From Mallotus nudiflorus (lineage: Eukaryota > Streptophyta > Magnoliopsida > Malpighiales > Euphorbiaceae): DNA of 64,000 bases. The notes under the pieces were generated by a model, which had not been told where the DNA came from, ran no database searches, and saw only the letters and a program-made list of their open reading frames with translations. Positions within the stretch are counted from its first letter, which is position 1. Each line of letters begins with the position of its first letter. The position numbers and the translations under genes are program-made. Positions 11,856 to 22,836 of this stretch are shown piece by piece. The stretch lies in assembly GCA_947683625.1 (NCBI GenBank), contig CANTUR010001086.1, forward strand, positions 79,468 through 143,467, given 5' to 3'.

Positions 11856-13693
11856 CTATTCTACTATATGTACATCCAGACCCCCAGGCCTAGAAATAGA
11901 GGGGGAAACCTCATCAATAGTATTTGGATGCGCCGTAGACTTAGTAGCAATAGCAGCCTCCACAGTATCCCTCACAGGAGCAGCACTGGCCTTTCAATGG
12001 GCGTCCTCTTCAGCAGCAAGCTTGGTAAGGTCTGCCGGTGTTATTTGATCTAACACCCCTAAGTCCAATTCTGAGTCCTGTGCAAGCAGGACCCTCTTAC
12101 ACTCAGCTCTGTAGGCCTTAAGAAATCGCCCTACCATGCCTTGGTATGAATTTTTGTCACTTGCTCAGGATTTCTCGAGCTTAGACAACTTTCTCTCCAG
12201 CTCAGCAGTTTGAAGGTCCTGCTCTTTGATCCTCCTCATCAACTAGCCTTGGCTATGTTCCAACTCGATAACTTTCTTATGACTTGCCTCAGCCTCGGAC
12301 TTTGCCTCAGCATACTTTGTCTGGCAGAGCTCCAATACTACCTTCGTGCCATCCAACTTCTTTTCAAAATTAATGGATATAGTTCCTACCTCTGTCTCCT
12401 TCAGGCTGTACTGGCTCTTCAGATAGAAGTACTGATCCTTTGCCAGTAGTAAAGCCTGAGTCATCTGTCAACAATAAAAGTTTGCATTAATAAGAAGCAC
12501 ATACGATAACAATATCAGTAGTAGAGCTAACTTACTTTCAATGACTGGCCAATCATTGAGTCGAGCAAACCCTTCGGGCCCTCATCGGACCAGCGCTGCA
12601 TATCCTTGGGCAACCTCAGTGATTTAGCATATTGATCCCTCACTTGGCTATTAGAGACACTTGGGGGCTTCAGTCGCTTCAGTATCCAGCCCCTCATATC
12701 TAGACGCCCAGATAACCTTAGGCATTGGACAGATATGTCCTCATCAAGCCCCTTCGTGTCTGACTCCTGCTCGATCAACTGCTTCTTTCTCTAACCCACC
12801 CATTCTAATTCTGATGACTCCACCACTTCTTTACCTTTGGGATTAGCAGTTACTGCTTCAAGAGTCGTAAAGCTTCGAGTTCTAGGGAAGGAGATATCTA
12901 CACTTCCTCTGGAGCAGTTGGCTAGTTAACTAATGAAATCCCGCCCGCAAATGCAAAAAAGTCAACCATTTACAATTGTAAAAATAGAAATATAACTTTA
13001 AGTAACACAAAAATACTAGGAGAATGAACACGACTTGAATAGACTCTCCATAGGTATCTCCTGGACACATCCTCCGTCGATCGAGCTTCGGTAATCCTGT
13101 TGAGATGCAACTGCAAAACCATCTTCACATCATGGTCGGGAAGTCTCACAGGCCGTTTAATAATATGGCACTCATCAGACCACATCTACCTAACATCCAT
13201 GAAGTTCGACTGATGCTCTACAAAAAAAAAAAAGGTGTCTCCACTTCTTGTGGAAATCCGAAAGCTTTACGAAGAGGGTGTGGTTAGGCACAGCCGATAG
13301 GGAAAACTTCAGTTCTCCCTTCTTCTTAGACAGCCTGTACAAGTATCAGAAAATATTCAAGTCAGATTCTTTCCCCTTTTCATGCATCGATTGGATGAAC
13401 CCGGTTAGAATCCTATAATTATTCGGATGGAGCTGACCAGGCGCTATGTTATGCCTATTCAAAAATCTCTTCACAAAGGGATCTAAAAGAAATTTTATAC
13501 CCCCCTCTAGTTGGTCAAAATACACCACTAATTTATATAGCCCTAGCAGGTGGGCATGGGCCCTAAACTTCCTCTTTACAGGGTGAAGGGCGTAATCAGC
13601 GAGGATACATAACCACCTCCGGTACCACCCTAGTAACTCATCATCTACATTTGAAATAAAAAGGTCAAAACTAACTTGTTCCCTCAATGCCAT
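11856..13693 (-). pseudogene. Antisense accessory gene of the Tat element, broken
   Basis: This gene lies between integrase and 3' LTR, opposite to gag-pol. The ATG at 13693 starts MALREQVSFDLF. The first exon (to about 13346) holds the domain Pfam calls putative gypsy-type transposon (PF04195): FLNRHNIAPGQLHPNNYRIL. A middle part (12536-12778) reads LRLPKDMQRWSDEGPKGLLD. The last exon runs from 12464 to the TAG at 11856 and is a long coiled coil (YAEAKSEAEASHKKVIELEH, then LQTAELERKLSKLEK). Three in-frame stops break this exon, each where a single C-to-T or G-to-A change from a sense codon would explain it. Antisense genes of this kind are known from Tat relatives such as Grande; their function is not established. 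Confidence 0.75.
12465..12535 (-). other. Intron in the antisense accessory gene
   Basis: This 71-bp segment has a GTAAGT donor (ACTTAC at 12530-12535 on the plus strand) and a GTTGACAG acceptor ending at 12465. Splicing joins IGQSLK to MTQALLLAKDQY in an open frame. The consensus sites support genuine transcription of this strand when the element was alive. Confidence 0.65.
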
Positions 13694-14190
13694 AATGAAG
13701 AAGGAAAATGCACAACAACAGAAGCACGAAAAAAGAAGAAAAAAAGACAAAAGATCACCTGGTTACCATAAGTAAGAATCACGGTAGGAAAAAAGGAAAA
13801 CAACAGCGACAATACAAACGTAACAAAGGTAAAAAATAAAAATAAAGAAGCAAAATACACCGGTTGACAAGTGCAACAAGACATATAAAGACATGGAAGG
13901 ATCTGGAAACATGCCATTAACTGCCCTCATCATTGCTTCGTTTCTCCCTAAGTTATCAGGGGCCTTTTAGGGAAAATAAGTCCGTTGAATGAGGAGTCAC
14001 GACAACGGCAGTAGAAACGTTTTATTTACTGACACACGAAATGACGCATAACTCATGCGATTTAAATTTTGAATCCCTAGGAGTTGAAGCAACATCGCCA
14101 CGTGTTGGGCCGCCCACATCTCGACTGGGCTCCTTTATCAAACTACTTGAAAAGCATCCAAGCTACGCTTCTAGCCTAATCTGGGTATTC

Positions 14191-14940
14191 GAGCATCTAA
14201 GCCTCATGCATCTAAGTCCAGTGACTGAAGTTGGCACCCTTAGGTCGCTTCTATAATACTGAGGTTCCAAGCATGTAAGCCTCGCATTCATGTACCGAGC
14301 ATCTAAGCCTCGCACATCTAAGTCCAGTGACTAAAGCTGGCACCCTTAGGTCACTTATGTAGTACTAAGGTTTCGAGTATATAAGCCTCGCGTCCATGTA
14401 CCGAGCATCTAAGCCTCGCGCATCTAAGTCCAATGATTAAAGCTGGCGCCCTCAGGTCGTTTCTGTAGTATTGAGGTTCTGAGCATGTAAGCCTTGCGTC
14501 CATGTACCGAGAATTTAAGCCTCGCACATCTAAGTGTAATGACTGAAACTGGCACCCTCAGGTCACTTCTGTAGTACTGAGGTTTCGAGCATGTAAGCCT
14601 TGCGTCCATGTACCGAGTATATAAGCCTCGTGCATCATAGTCCAGTAACTAAAGCTAGCACCCTCAGGTCACTTCTGTAGTACTAAGGTTCCGAGCATGT
14701 AAGCCTTGCGTCCGTGTACCAATCATCTAATCCTCGCGCATCTAAGTCCAGTGATTGAAGTTGGCACCCTCAGGTCGCTTCTATAGTATTGAGGTTCTGA
14801 GCATGTAAACCTTGCGTCTATGTACCGAGCATCTAAGCCTCGTGCATCTAAGTCCAGTGACTGAAATTGGCACCCTTAGGTCTTCTGTAGTACTGAGGTT
14901 CCGAGCTTGCAAAACCTTGCGTCCTTGCACTGAGCATCAA
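14191..14940 (+). repeat. 106-bp tandem repeat inside the Tat element
   Basis: About seven units occur. The anchor CGAGCATCTAAGCCTC recurs with its GAGC at 14191, 14297, 14403, 14509, 14615, 14721, 14827 and 14932, a period of 106 bp (105 for the last). Each unit also has GTACTGAGGTTC and CTAAGTCCAGTGACT. Units are diverged by point changes. Tandem arrays at this place are a feature of Tat/Ogre/Grande elements and can seed satellites. Confidence 0.93.
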
Positions 14941-15211
14941 AAATCCATTGGCGATTGGTTCCATCATGTCGGTTCCGAATGATCGGTTAATATGTTATTA
15001 TGTTTCTATACATTTGGTGGATATTTAAGCTCTACGGATTGCATTTTAGCAACGAGATTGTCCTGAGACTTAGCATTGAGCTCTACTCTTTTACTACGAC
15101 TGAGGCTAGCCACCTCAGCTCACTCGTCTTTATCATTGTATAGTACCCTTATGTGAAAGCATTAGCACCCTACTCTACCTGGGCATGATGGACATAAATA
15201 TCTGAATACAC

Positions 15212-15227
15212 CAGGGAAGAGGACTCT
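15212..15227 (+). other. Polypurine tract of the Tat element
   Basis: CAGGGAAGAGGACTCT directly precedes the 3' LTR, the usual primer site for plus-strand DNA. Confidence 0.8.
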
Positions 15228-15624
15228 TGATACCGTCTAATATATATTCCTACCTAGTTAAGGACTCCTTATCTCCTGAATAGGGACACTTGGATTAGGA
15301 AGAAGGCAGAATCCGTCCGGGATAGGGACTACCCCAAAGAGGAATCCTAAGTAAATAAGGAACACTTTTCTACCAAAATTATGATTTACTATCTTACAAG
15401 GAATCTTACTCCTTCCAGGTTTAAGTATTGCTATATATAGAACCCCATATCCCTCACAAAGGGACATCTCATTCTCACATATTCTAACTATCCTATATTC
15501 TTCCTACTTATGTTCTCTAACTTAGGTATTGGAGTGTTTGTGGAGACTCTCTCCACCTCTTACCTTGCTTTCTGTTCGTGGATTGTAGGATACCAAGTCC
15601 AAAAGTTCCAAAAACTAATTATCA
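15228..15624 (+). repeat. 3' LTR of the Tat element
   Basis: This 397-bp copy is the partner of 5906-6290, with the same TGATA start and TTATCA end. It is followed at once by the target duplication AGAAG. Confidence 0.92.
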
Positions 15625-15629
15625 AGAAG

Positions 15630-16717
15630 GAAATTATTCAAGCTTTTCAATATGTATTTCTTGGTTTGAAATTAAAAAAAAAAAATTCCTATAAAAAAAA
15701 TCCTCAATTAATGAAATAAAATGAATTTTGTTTTTTCACTTGGTAGCTACTTCGATATCATGTTGGGGACAGCGCACGGAAGAGTAAAATTTTAAACTTA
15801 TGCTACCGCCTTATATATATCATATGTGTTAATTGTTATATTACACGAAGAGGACAAATAAAATACGTTTGATTTCTAATCAAGTTATGTCTCTTTACAT
15901 ATATTTTTTTACCTCGCTTGATTTTATTACACTGTCAACTGAAATAAATGAATTAAAATGAAAATTTTGAAATGTAATAAATAATCTTTTAAAATTGATT
16001 ATTTAATGAGAAACTTCAAATATCGCACTATTGACAAATAACTAAAAGAAGTTATGATAGAGTGTAGTGTTAATAAATGAGCAGAAGATATAATTACCAA
16101 AAAAAAAAAAAAAACAGAAGATATGATCGACTGCACTGTTAACCATCGAGCTATAAGGATTTTTTAGTGAATTTTGCAAATGGAACTATTCTCCTATTTT
16201 CATTATTCAGTTTAGCAGGAAGCTAATCGACTGTGCGGTTAGCAAAAGAGCTATAAGGTTTTTTCAGTGAATTTTTGTTAATTTAAATCTAACTGTTCTC
16301 CCATTCATTCTTCAGTTTTGACATTTATAGTTGAACAATGTATCGTGCGGACAATGATATTTAATCATTGACTACTATTCCTATTAAAAATTGAACCTGA
16401 AAACTTTTTTTCAGTCTCAAAATCTCAACCCCAACAAAAACCATTGAGTCTATCAGTCATCGGTCATCGGTTTCCATGTTCTTTTTTATCATGCTTAACT
16501 AACTTTTTAGCCATATTCAAATTTAGCTTTGGGCTTCAAATGGGCTCAAAGATTTTGTGATGGACCAAACTACAACCTTTGACTCATTCCTAAAATTCTA
16601 ATGCCAACCGATTGTTGTATCATGTATCCTATCCATATTTTAATATGAATTTATGCATACACCGTAAAAAAAATGTATTTTTTTTTTCACATCAAACATC
16701 TTTTTTTTTTTTGATAA
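15630..16717. other. AT-rich intergenic DNA, no gene seen
   Basis: Only A/T-rich sequence and the degenerate duplication at 16122-16320 are seen here. Confidence 0.6.
16122..16320. repeat. Degenerate ~100-bp tandem duplication
   Basis: Two copies, 16122-16214 and 16225-16320, share ATCGACTG, GAGCTATAAGG, TTTTTTAGTGAATTTT (TTTTTTCAGTGAATTTT in the second) and a TTC(T)CCYATT...TTCAGTTT end. Copies are clearly diverged. Confidence 0.7.
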
Positions 16718-16915
16718 GTTCAATGATATTCACCTGTATATTCATTGAGGATTAAAGAAATCTACAAGTGAAGATTAATGAGTCTGTTGCAGGTTCATTA
16801 ATTTTTATCTGTAGATTCAATGAACATATAGATAAAAATTAATGAAACTACAACAAGTTCATTGACCTCTACCTATAGACTTATTAATCTTTACATGTAG
16901 GTTCACTTCACAATT
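16718..16915. repeat. ~22-bp repeat array, units in both orientations
   Basis: The unit is close to TTCATTRAYYTTYACCTGTAGR. Forward units start at 16718, 16794, 16857 and 16881; inverted units lie at about 16761-16781 and 16829-16847. The pair 16794-16810 and 16829-16845 forms a perfect 17-bp inverted repeat. The same unit builds the array at 22212-22380. Confidence 0.75.
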
Positions 16916-17799
16916 GATTTTTATTTCTCACACATATAAAAATTTTTGGAACTTCTCACTAGGAAGAAAAGGAGATAGAGAAACTTCTTCCAATTTTGGA
17001 ATCTCAAATCTAAGAAATGGAACTAGAATAGCATGCAAAGAATGCACAAAACCTCAAATTTTGTCTTTAATTTAAGAAACAAATAATAATAAAAAAAACA
17101 GTAGAAAGAGATAGGTAAACAATTCTCTTATTCTTCTCCACAAACTAAATTTAAAATTACCTAAAAGTTAGAATTATATGAGAATAAAACTGGACTTTTA
17201 AGCCCTAAAAACTATAATGCACATAAACGGATATGGAAAAATGACAATTCATAAAAATATAAGAAACATAAACGTAAGGGAAACACATAAATATTAAAAA
17301 TATAGGAGTATATATATAAATATACAAAATTTATATATAATAAAATTTATACATTTATATATAAAAAAATAAAAATAAAAATAATTATTTAAATTAGGTT
17401 CAATATTCAATATTATTAAATATAACAATTAACATAAAAATAATAATTAAAATGCCTACAAGTTAAAAATAATTAATTAAAAAGAAAAATAATATTATTT
17501 AACAAGTAAAAGAAAATTAATGGATTATTTTATTAATAAATAATTAATAATTATTTAGCAAGTAAAAATTATTTAATTATAGAATAAACTTTTTGGGCCA
17601 GCAAACCAATAACTAATAACCATAAAATCTAAATCTCAAGTATAAACAATATAAAGCCCAAACCAATATAAACAAGAGGTTTTTACATAAATGCACTAAA
17701 AATTAAAAAATCTTTCAAAAAAATTATTAACCAAAAAAACTTTTAAAAATATTTTTATAAAATTAATTCTTTCAAATATAACTTATTTTCCTTACCACC
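16916..17799. other. AT-rich intergenic DNA, no gene seen
   Basis: A/T-rich sequence with ATATAT runs near 17300. I see no coding or element signal. Confidence 0.6.
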
Positions 17800-18200
17800 T
17801 TTATTTTTGGGGTTTTTTTTTCCAACAGTTTTTTCCTTTTTACTGATTTTTTAAACTTTTTTTTTACTTTATATTTTTTTCAATATTTTTTTTTAATTTT
17901 TTTAACAATTTTTTTTTACTTTATATTGTTTTGATTTATTTTTTTCTCAATATTTTTTACTGCCTTTATTTATTTATTTATAATATTTTTTTTGCTCAAT
18001 ATTTTTTCTAACATTTTTTCTATTTTTATAGTACTATATTTATCCTTTTTTTTCTCGAAATTGTTTTCTAATGTCTTCATTTTTCTTTTCAAATTTTGTT
18101 TGCTCAACATTTTTATTTAGTTTTAAGCTATTATCTTCATTTTATTCTCAACTTTTCTTTTCTTTTTCTATATATATTTTTTTTCTTATAACCTTTCTTT
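17800..18200. other. Strand-asymmetric T-rich tract
   Basis: About 400 bp is dominated by T on the plus strand, with many runs of 7-9 T and recurring CAATATTTTT and TAACATTTTT. No gene is seen. Confidence 0.7.
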
Positions 18201-18340
18201 TTTCAAATGAATAATTATGAACTAAATATATTTAATTGTTGTTAAATCAAATAATAAATATCTTCAACTGTTGTAACAACAATAAATAAACAAAATTTTC
18301 TAATTTTATATTTCTAAAGAATGAGGATTTTATTTTTTTT

Positions 18341-18400
18341 ACTTTAACTTGTTTATTAAAATGTCTAACAACTTTAACTTGTTTATTAAAATGTCTAACA
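18341..18400. repeat. Perfect 30-bp tandem duplication
   Basis: The unit ACTTTAACTTGTTTATTAAA plus ATGTCTAACA occurs twice without a mismatch, at 18341-18370 and 18371-18400. Confidence 0.95.
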
Positions 18401-18480
18401 ACTTTTTTTTTTCAAAAAAAATTATTTGATACTTATGAATAATCAATATGTAACAAATTTACAATTCTTATGATATATTT

Positions 18481-18960
18481 GCAATATTAACAGAAAAATT
18501 AAAAAAAATTAAAAAAAATCAACAAAAATAAACAAACCGAAACAATAAAAAAAAACTAAAAACAACAACTGAAACAACAAAACAATAAAAATCAATAAAA
18601 TTTTATGTTATTGATTTTTGTTGTTTGTCAATTATTGATTGTTGTTTATTTTTATTGATTTTTTACTATTTTTAAATTATTTTTTCATTATTAATGATAA
18701 AATTAATGCCATAAATTTTTTACTTTTCTTAGTATTAATGATAAAAATAATAATTTTTTTATACATATCTCATAATTTTTATTGGTTTTTATTGTTAACA
18801 AAAATTAACAAATATAAACAAAGAAAAATAATAAAAATAATTGAAACCTACAACTGAAAACAACAAAAATCAACAAAAGTAAAAAAAATTGTAGTTGTTA
18901 ATTTTTGTTTATTTTTATTGATTTGTGTTAATTTTTGTTGTTTTTCCAATTTTTCATCAT
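18481..18960. repeat. Imperfect inverted repeats (foldback-like)
   Basis: Blocks rich in CAACAAAAAT/CAATAAAAAT (18490-18600, 18785-18890) alternate with blocks rich in the complement ATTTTTGTTG/ATTTTTATTG (18600-18665, 18890-18945). Each pair could fold into a long imperfect hairpin. Low complexity makes exact ends uncertain. Confidence 0.5.
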
Positions 18961-19199
18961 TAATAATAAATTAAGATCATAAATTTAAATTTTACTTTTA
19001 TTTGTATCAATAACAAAAATAATAATTTTTTTTGTTATTTTTTATTAAAAAAGTAATTATTGAATGCTATGGATAATTTTTGCTTTAATTAGTTTAATTT
19101 ATAAATTATAAATAATTACGAAAAAATAATTATTAAAGACTATGAGTAATTTTTTGTTTAATTAGTTTAATTTTTATATTTTAAATAATAGTAAGTTTC

Positions 19200-21733
19200 A
19201 AAATTTGAAAAAATTGTTATTTAGAATATAAAATTAAATTGCTTAAAATATACAAATTAAATAAAATACATACAATTAACTTAAATTAAATATACCTTCA
19301 AAAATAATAAATAGATAAAACAATTATAGAAGAAAATAAAAGAAAAAATAAAAACAATTATAGGAAAAATGAAAAAATAAAAGAAAAAGATGAAAAAAGA
19401 AGAAACACACAAAACGCCAAAACTATGATAAAAGTTTAAAAAATAGACTAAATTCATGACATAATTGAAAGTGAAGTAAATAATAGTGAAAGAAATAAAA
19501 TGGCCCAACCATAAACGAAATTACTAGTGTTGACCAAGACATGTAATGAAATTTCCTCTATAAACAATATATACACATTAGTCATTATTGGCATGGATAA
19601 AAAAAAAAAAAGTATTCACCCTCTTATTGATAACAGAGCATGCGTTTCTTTCTCTTCGTCTGTTTATGTGAGTTTTTTTTAAAAACTTAGAAAATGCATC
19701 TCCAATTTTTCATAATTACAGAAACGTGTTCGGAACAAACAGAGGACCTTTTTAGACATTTCTGTTTCCGATACATTTCGGAAATGTAAGAACTCCCATA
19801 GGTTGACGTTTCGTGCATCAAAGCCTAAAAGCACTAAAACATGCAAAACAAAAGAAGCTTGCTGCTGGTTTTGGAAAATCATGATACAGAGATAGACTTC
19901 TTTAGAGTCATTAGGTACCAAAAAGTTTCAAATGCTTGCTTTTCATTTTTTATTTCTATTAACAAAAATATGGCAAAAGTTTCTCTCTAAAGATCAACAA
20001 AAAAACCATGATTTTGTTCTTGGAACTAAGAATTCAAAAAAAAGAAAGAAAAGCTATCCAGAATATGATATTGCATCTCCATTATCATATCATTTATTCT
20101 CTTCAATTGCTGCCTCAACTTCTGTATCACTTCTTGCTTGCTAAATATGTCAGAACCAGATTCTGAGACACATGGTGAGTGAGGAAACGCAAAGGAGGGA
20201 AGATGATTTGGAATTGAAAAGGAGAAGGATGCTGTAGAGGAAGATTGCCTTAAGAAAAAAAATCTTAAAAAAATATGAAGCATGTGTGATGGATCCTTAT
20301 CCATATTGCAATATAAACTGAAATTCATAATATAATTTGCAAATGTAAACAGTATTAAATATTAAAAACTGTAAATATTAACAATAATCTCTTATAAAAT
20401 AATATTATCTGCATGCATTTTTGTAATAGTACTGATGGGTATCTCTTTTCTTTAAGTACTTCACTATTTTCAACTTATTAAATATGGTTATATATATATA
20501 TATATATATGGAGAGAAAGAGATTAAATGTTTTTTTTTAAAAAAGAGAGATTAAATGTTAATCTCTAAAATTATTAAATCTATATTTTGTTAAAATTTGA
20601 TAAGCATTTTTATTTTCCTAATTTATCATTCCTTCTAAACGCTTATTTATTATTAAAATTCATAAATTTTTTAATAAATCTACAGCAATGGCAAGTACAA
20701 ATTCACATCAAACAAAAATGGTAAGCAATTCATCTTATGTTTTTTTTTAATTATTTAAAGTGCATATGCTTTTTGCCTATTAGCAATATAAATTAAAATG
20801 ATGTAAAACTGACAACAAACGCAACTTAGAATAGATGGTTGTTGCTTTCTGTCCAATAAATTATATTTTCTATTTTTTCTCTTCTTCATATTTCATTAAT
20901 CTTTTACATTATATTCCATTATATATGGACAATACCAATATTAAAAAAAAAATATTTCTTTCATATTTTTCTTTCCGCCTACTAAATTATCTTTATTTAT
21001 TTTTATTGTATTAATGATTATTTGTTCTTTTAACTGTGAAATAATTTTTAATTTATATTTTCATTGAAAGTATTTCTTAAAAGAAAATTATGTTTCTTTG
21101 TTAGCTAATAATTTGATCAAATTCGATGATTTCATGGTTAAAGATCATAGTTTTTTTTTTTAAATTTATGTTACTTCAGTGGTAATTTTATCATTGAATT
21201 TTTTTTTATTGACAAATTGCTAAAGAATTTTTTCACTTATTTGTTTTTATATTTTCTAATTTTCAGATAAAATCTATATTGAGTGAAATATAGTAATTTC
21301 ATACTTATAATTATAATAATTTTTAACTATCTTTAGTTTTAAAATATATTTTGAAATATGATAAATGTATAGTTATTTTTAGTTATCATGCACAACTATT
21401 TAAAAGCAGGGAGGAGCACAGTAGTCAAGCAGATGGCAGGGAAGTTTCTTACCTTCTTAATTCTTATCCTGAAATATTTTTTATTTTTAATATTTTCTAT
21501 TTAAATATAAAAATATTATGTATTATAATTTTATTCATTAAAAATCAATTGTCCAATATAACTAGGTGGTCATTATACTACACCGACATTTTTTCTTCCC
21601 TCGCTTGTCAACTTGGCCTGCTGGCTTCTCATTTGTCTCTCTCTCTCTCTATATATATATATACCATTTTCATCATAGAATATAGAACATATTCATTGCT
21701 ATACGATTTTCAATATCAACATACTCCCAATAG
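19200..21733. other. AT-rich intergenic DNA, no supported gene
   Basis: The minus-strand frames at 20026-20328 (100 codons, with a helical stretch QEVIQKLRQQLKRINDMIME) and 19679-19921 (80 codons) are somewhat less AT-rich than their surroundings. I do not recognise either product. They may be worn gene or transposon fragments. A (TA)n run lies at 20489-20509 and a CT/TA run at 21634-21661. Confidence 0.5.
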
Positions 21734-21739
21734 ATCCTT

Positions 21740-21854
21740 ATGGCGTGGTGGTAAGAGTGTTAGGGCTCTAAGTAGACATGAGGATTCAAATCCTCTCTCC
21801 ACACTCCCCCTCCCTTCTAATCTAACACCTAATTACTAACACTTTGGTCAAAAA
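21740..21854 (+). mobile_element. tRNA-derived SINE
   Basis: The head resembles a tRNA gene with an internal RNA polymerase III promoter. Box A is TGGCGTGGTGGTAAGAGTG (21741-21759) and box B is GATTCAAATCC (21783-21793), with normal spacing. A C-rich then AT-rich tail ends in TTGGTCAAAAA. A candidate 6-bp duplication ATCCTT lies at 21734-21739 and 21855-21860. It lacks a convincing acceptor stem and is followed by a non-tRNA tail, so it is a SINE and not a tRNA gene. Confidence 0.7.
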
Positions 21855-21948
21855 ATCCTTTTTCTCATAATTGAGTTTCTTGACGAGTCTTATGCTTGCT
21901 CATGTGGAATAAATGACCACCACGTCGAGTTAAGGCAACAAGGTAATT

Positions 21949-22030
21949 TTGTTTTTTATTAGAGGGAACGGGGAAGGGTGGGTCTCGGATGCCACAACCG
22001 GCCTAGTTAATAGGCCAATGCCTTGCGGAC
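21949..22030 (-). mobile_element. 82-bp retroposon with perfect 17-bp target duplication
   Basis: AAGGCAACAAGGTAATT occurs at 21932-21948 and again at 22031-22047 without a mismatch, bracketing the 82-bp insert. On the minus strand the insert ends in an A-rich tail (TAATAAAAAACAA), as expected for LINE-driven retroposition. It contains the hairpin GGCCTAGTTAATAGGCC (22000-22016). It may be a 5'-truncated SINE or another processed RNA; I do not recognise the parent. Confidence 0.8.
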
Positions 22031-22211
22031 AAGGCAACAAGGTAATTATATCAAGCCAAAAATTGATATTGTCTCACTGCAAAATATATATATATATATA
22101 CTGAGAGTGTTTTATTTGTATTTTTATTTTAGTTAAATAATATAAGTTCATTATTTAAATAATGTATGTTTATAAGATAAAACATATAAATTCATTATAT
22201 AAATAATGCAA

Positions 22212-22380
22212 GTTTATTGACCTTCATTTATAGGTTCATTGACTTTTACATGTAAATTTATTGAACCTCACATGCAAATTTATTGAACCTCACCTGTAGA
22301 TTCATTAACCTTTAGACTTACAAATTCATTAATTTTTACTTGTAGATTCATCGATTTTTACCTACATGTTCATTAATGTT
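22212..22380 (+). repeat. ~22-bp tandem repeat array, one orientation
   Basis: Units start at 22212, 22234, 22257, 22279, 22301, 22325, 22347 and 22369, a period of 22-24 bp. They vary around TTCATTRACYTTYACCTGTAGA. This is the same unit as at 16718-16915. Confidence 0.85.
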
Positions 22381-22831
22381 TTCTTTAAAATATCATTAAA
22401 AAATTTAAAAGTAATATAATTTTAGTTAAAATTATAATATTTTTATTTTTTATTCATGATATTCCATTGTTGTTCTGGTATCATCATAAGGTCTAGAATT
22501 CATTTATGGTGATTATCAGTTTGAACAATGATTCCAATAAATGTACATTTTTTCATGTATTGCATTCTCTAAACTTCACCCGTAGCATCCAAAATTTTTC
22601 AACTGTCTCACCCTTTCCTTCCTTATTGCTCTATTATTTTTAACGGTGTGCATCGGATGGGTCGGAGTGGGTCGGAAGAATGGGACGGAAAACCGAATAG
22701 GTTTGGAAGGAGAATTATGGACACTGAACTGACCAACTTCGAAAATGGATAACTTCAAGTCAGAAATTTGGAAACATCGAGTAGTCCGAATTGGTAATCG
22801 GATTGGACCGATTTTTATAGGCTTTAACGTA
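22381..22831. other. Intergenic DNA left of the nest, no gene seen
   Basis: Sequence at 22640-22830 is less AT-rich and holds repeated GGGTCGGA-like words. It looks like part of an older dispersed repeat. It resumes at 63599, after the nest. Confidence 0.45.
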
Positions 22832-22836
22832 AACAT

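Larger units (their letters stand above)
5906..15624 (+). mobile_element. Tat-lineage Ty3/gypsy LTR retrotransposon, decayed
   Basis: The element is complete in outline and 9719 bp long. It is flanked by the 5-bp duplication AGAAG at 5901-5905 and 15625-15629. Its LTRs begin TGATA and end TTATCA. Order: 5' LTR, primer-binding site, gag, protease, RT, RNase H, a second RNase H, integrase, antisense accessory gene, tandem-repeat block, polypurine tract, 3' LTR. The second RNase H domain, the Tat-type gag motif and the long non-pol 3' region place it in the Tat group. Every domain carries stop codons, so it is inactive. The two LTRs differ clearly, so the insertion is old. Confidence 0.93.

Noticed and set aside
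14191..14940. CRISPR-like array
   Set aside because: The 106-bp units are fully repetitive without unique spacers and lie inside a plant retrotransposon.
20026..20328. Possible small gene with a helical stretch
   Set aside because: No recognised family, low-complexity ends and no splice or promoter context; listed only as intergenic content.
21740..21812. Functional tRNA gene
   Set aside because: Boxes A and B are present, but there is no pairing acceptor stem and no proper anticodon arm; the tail is SINE-like.
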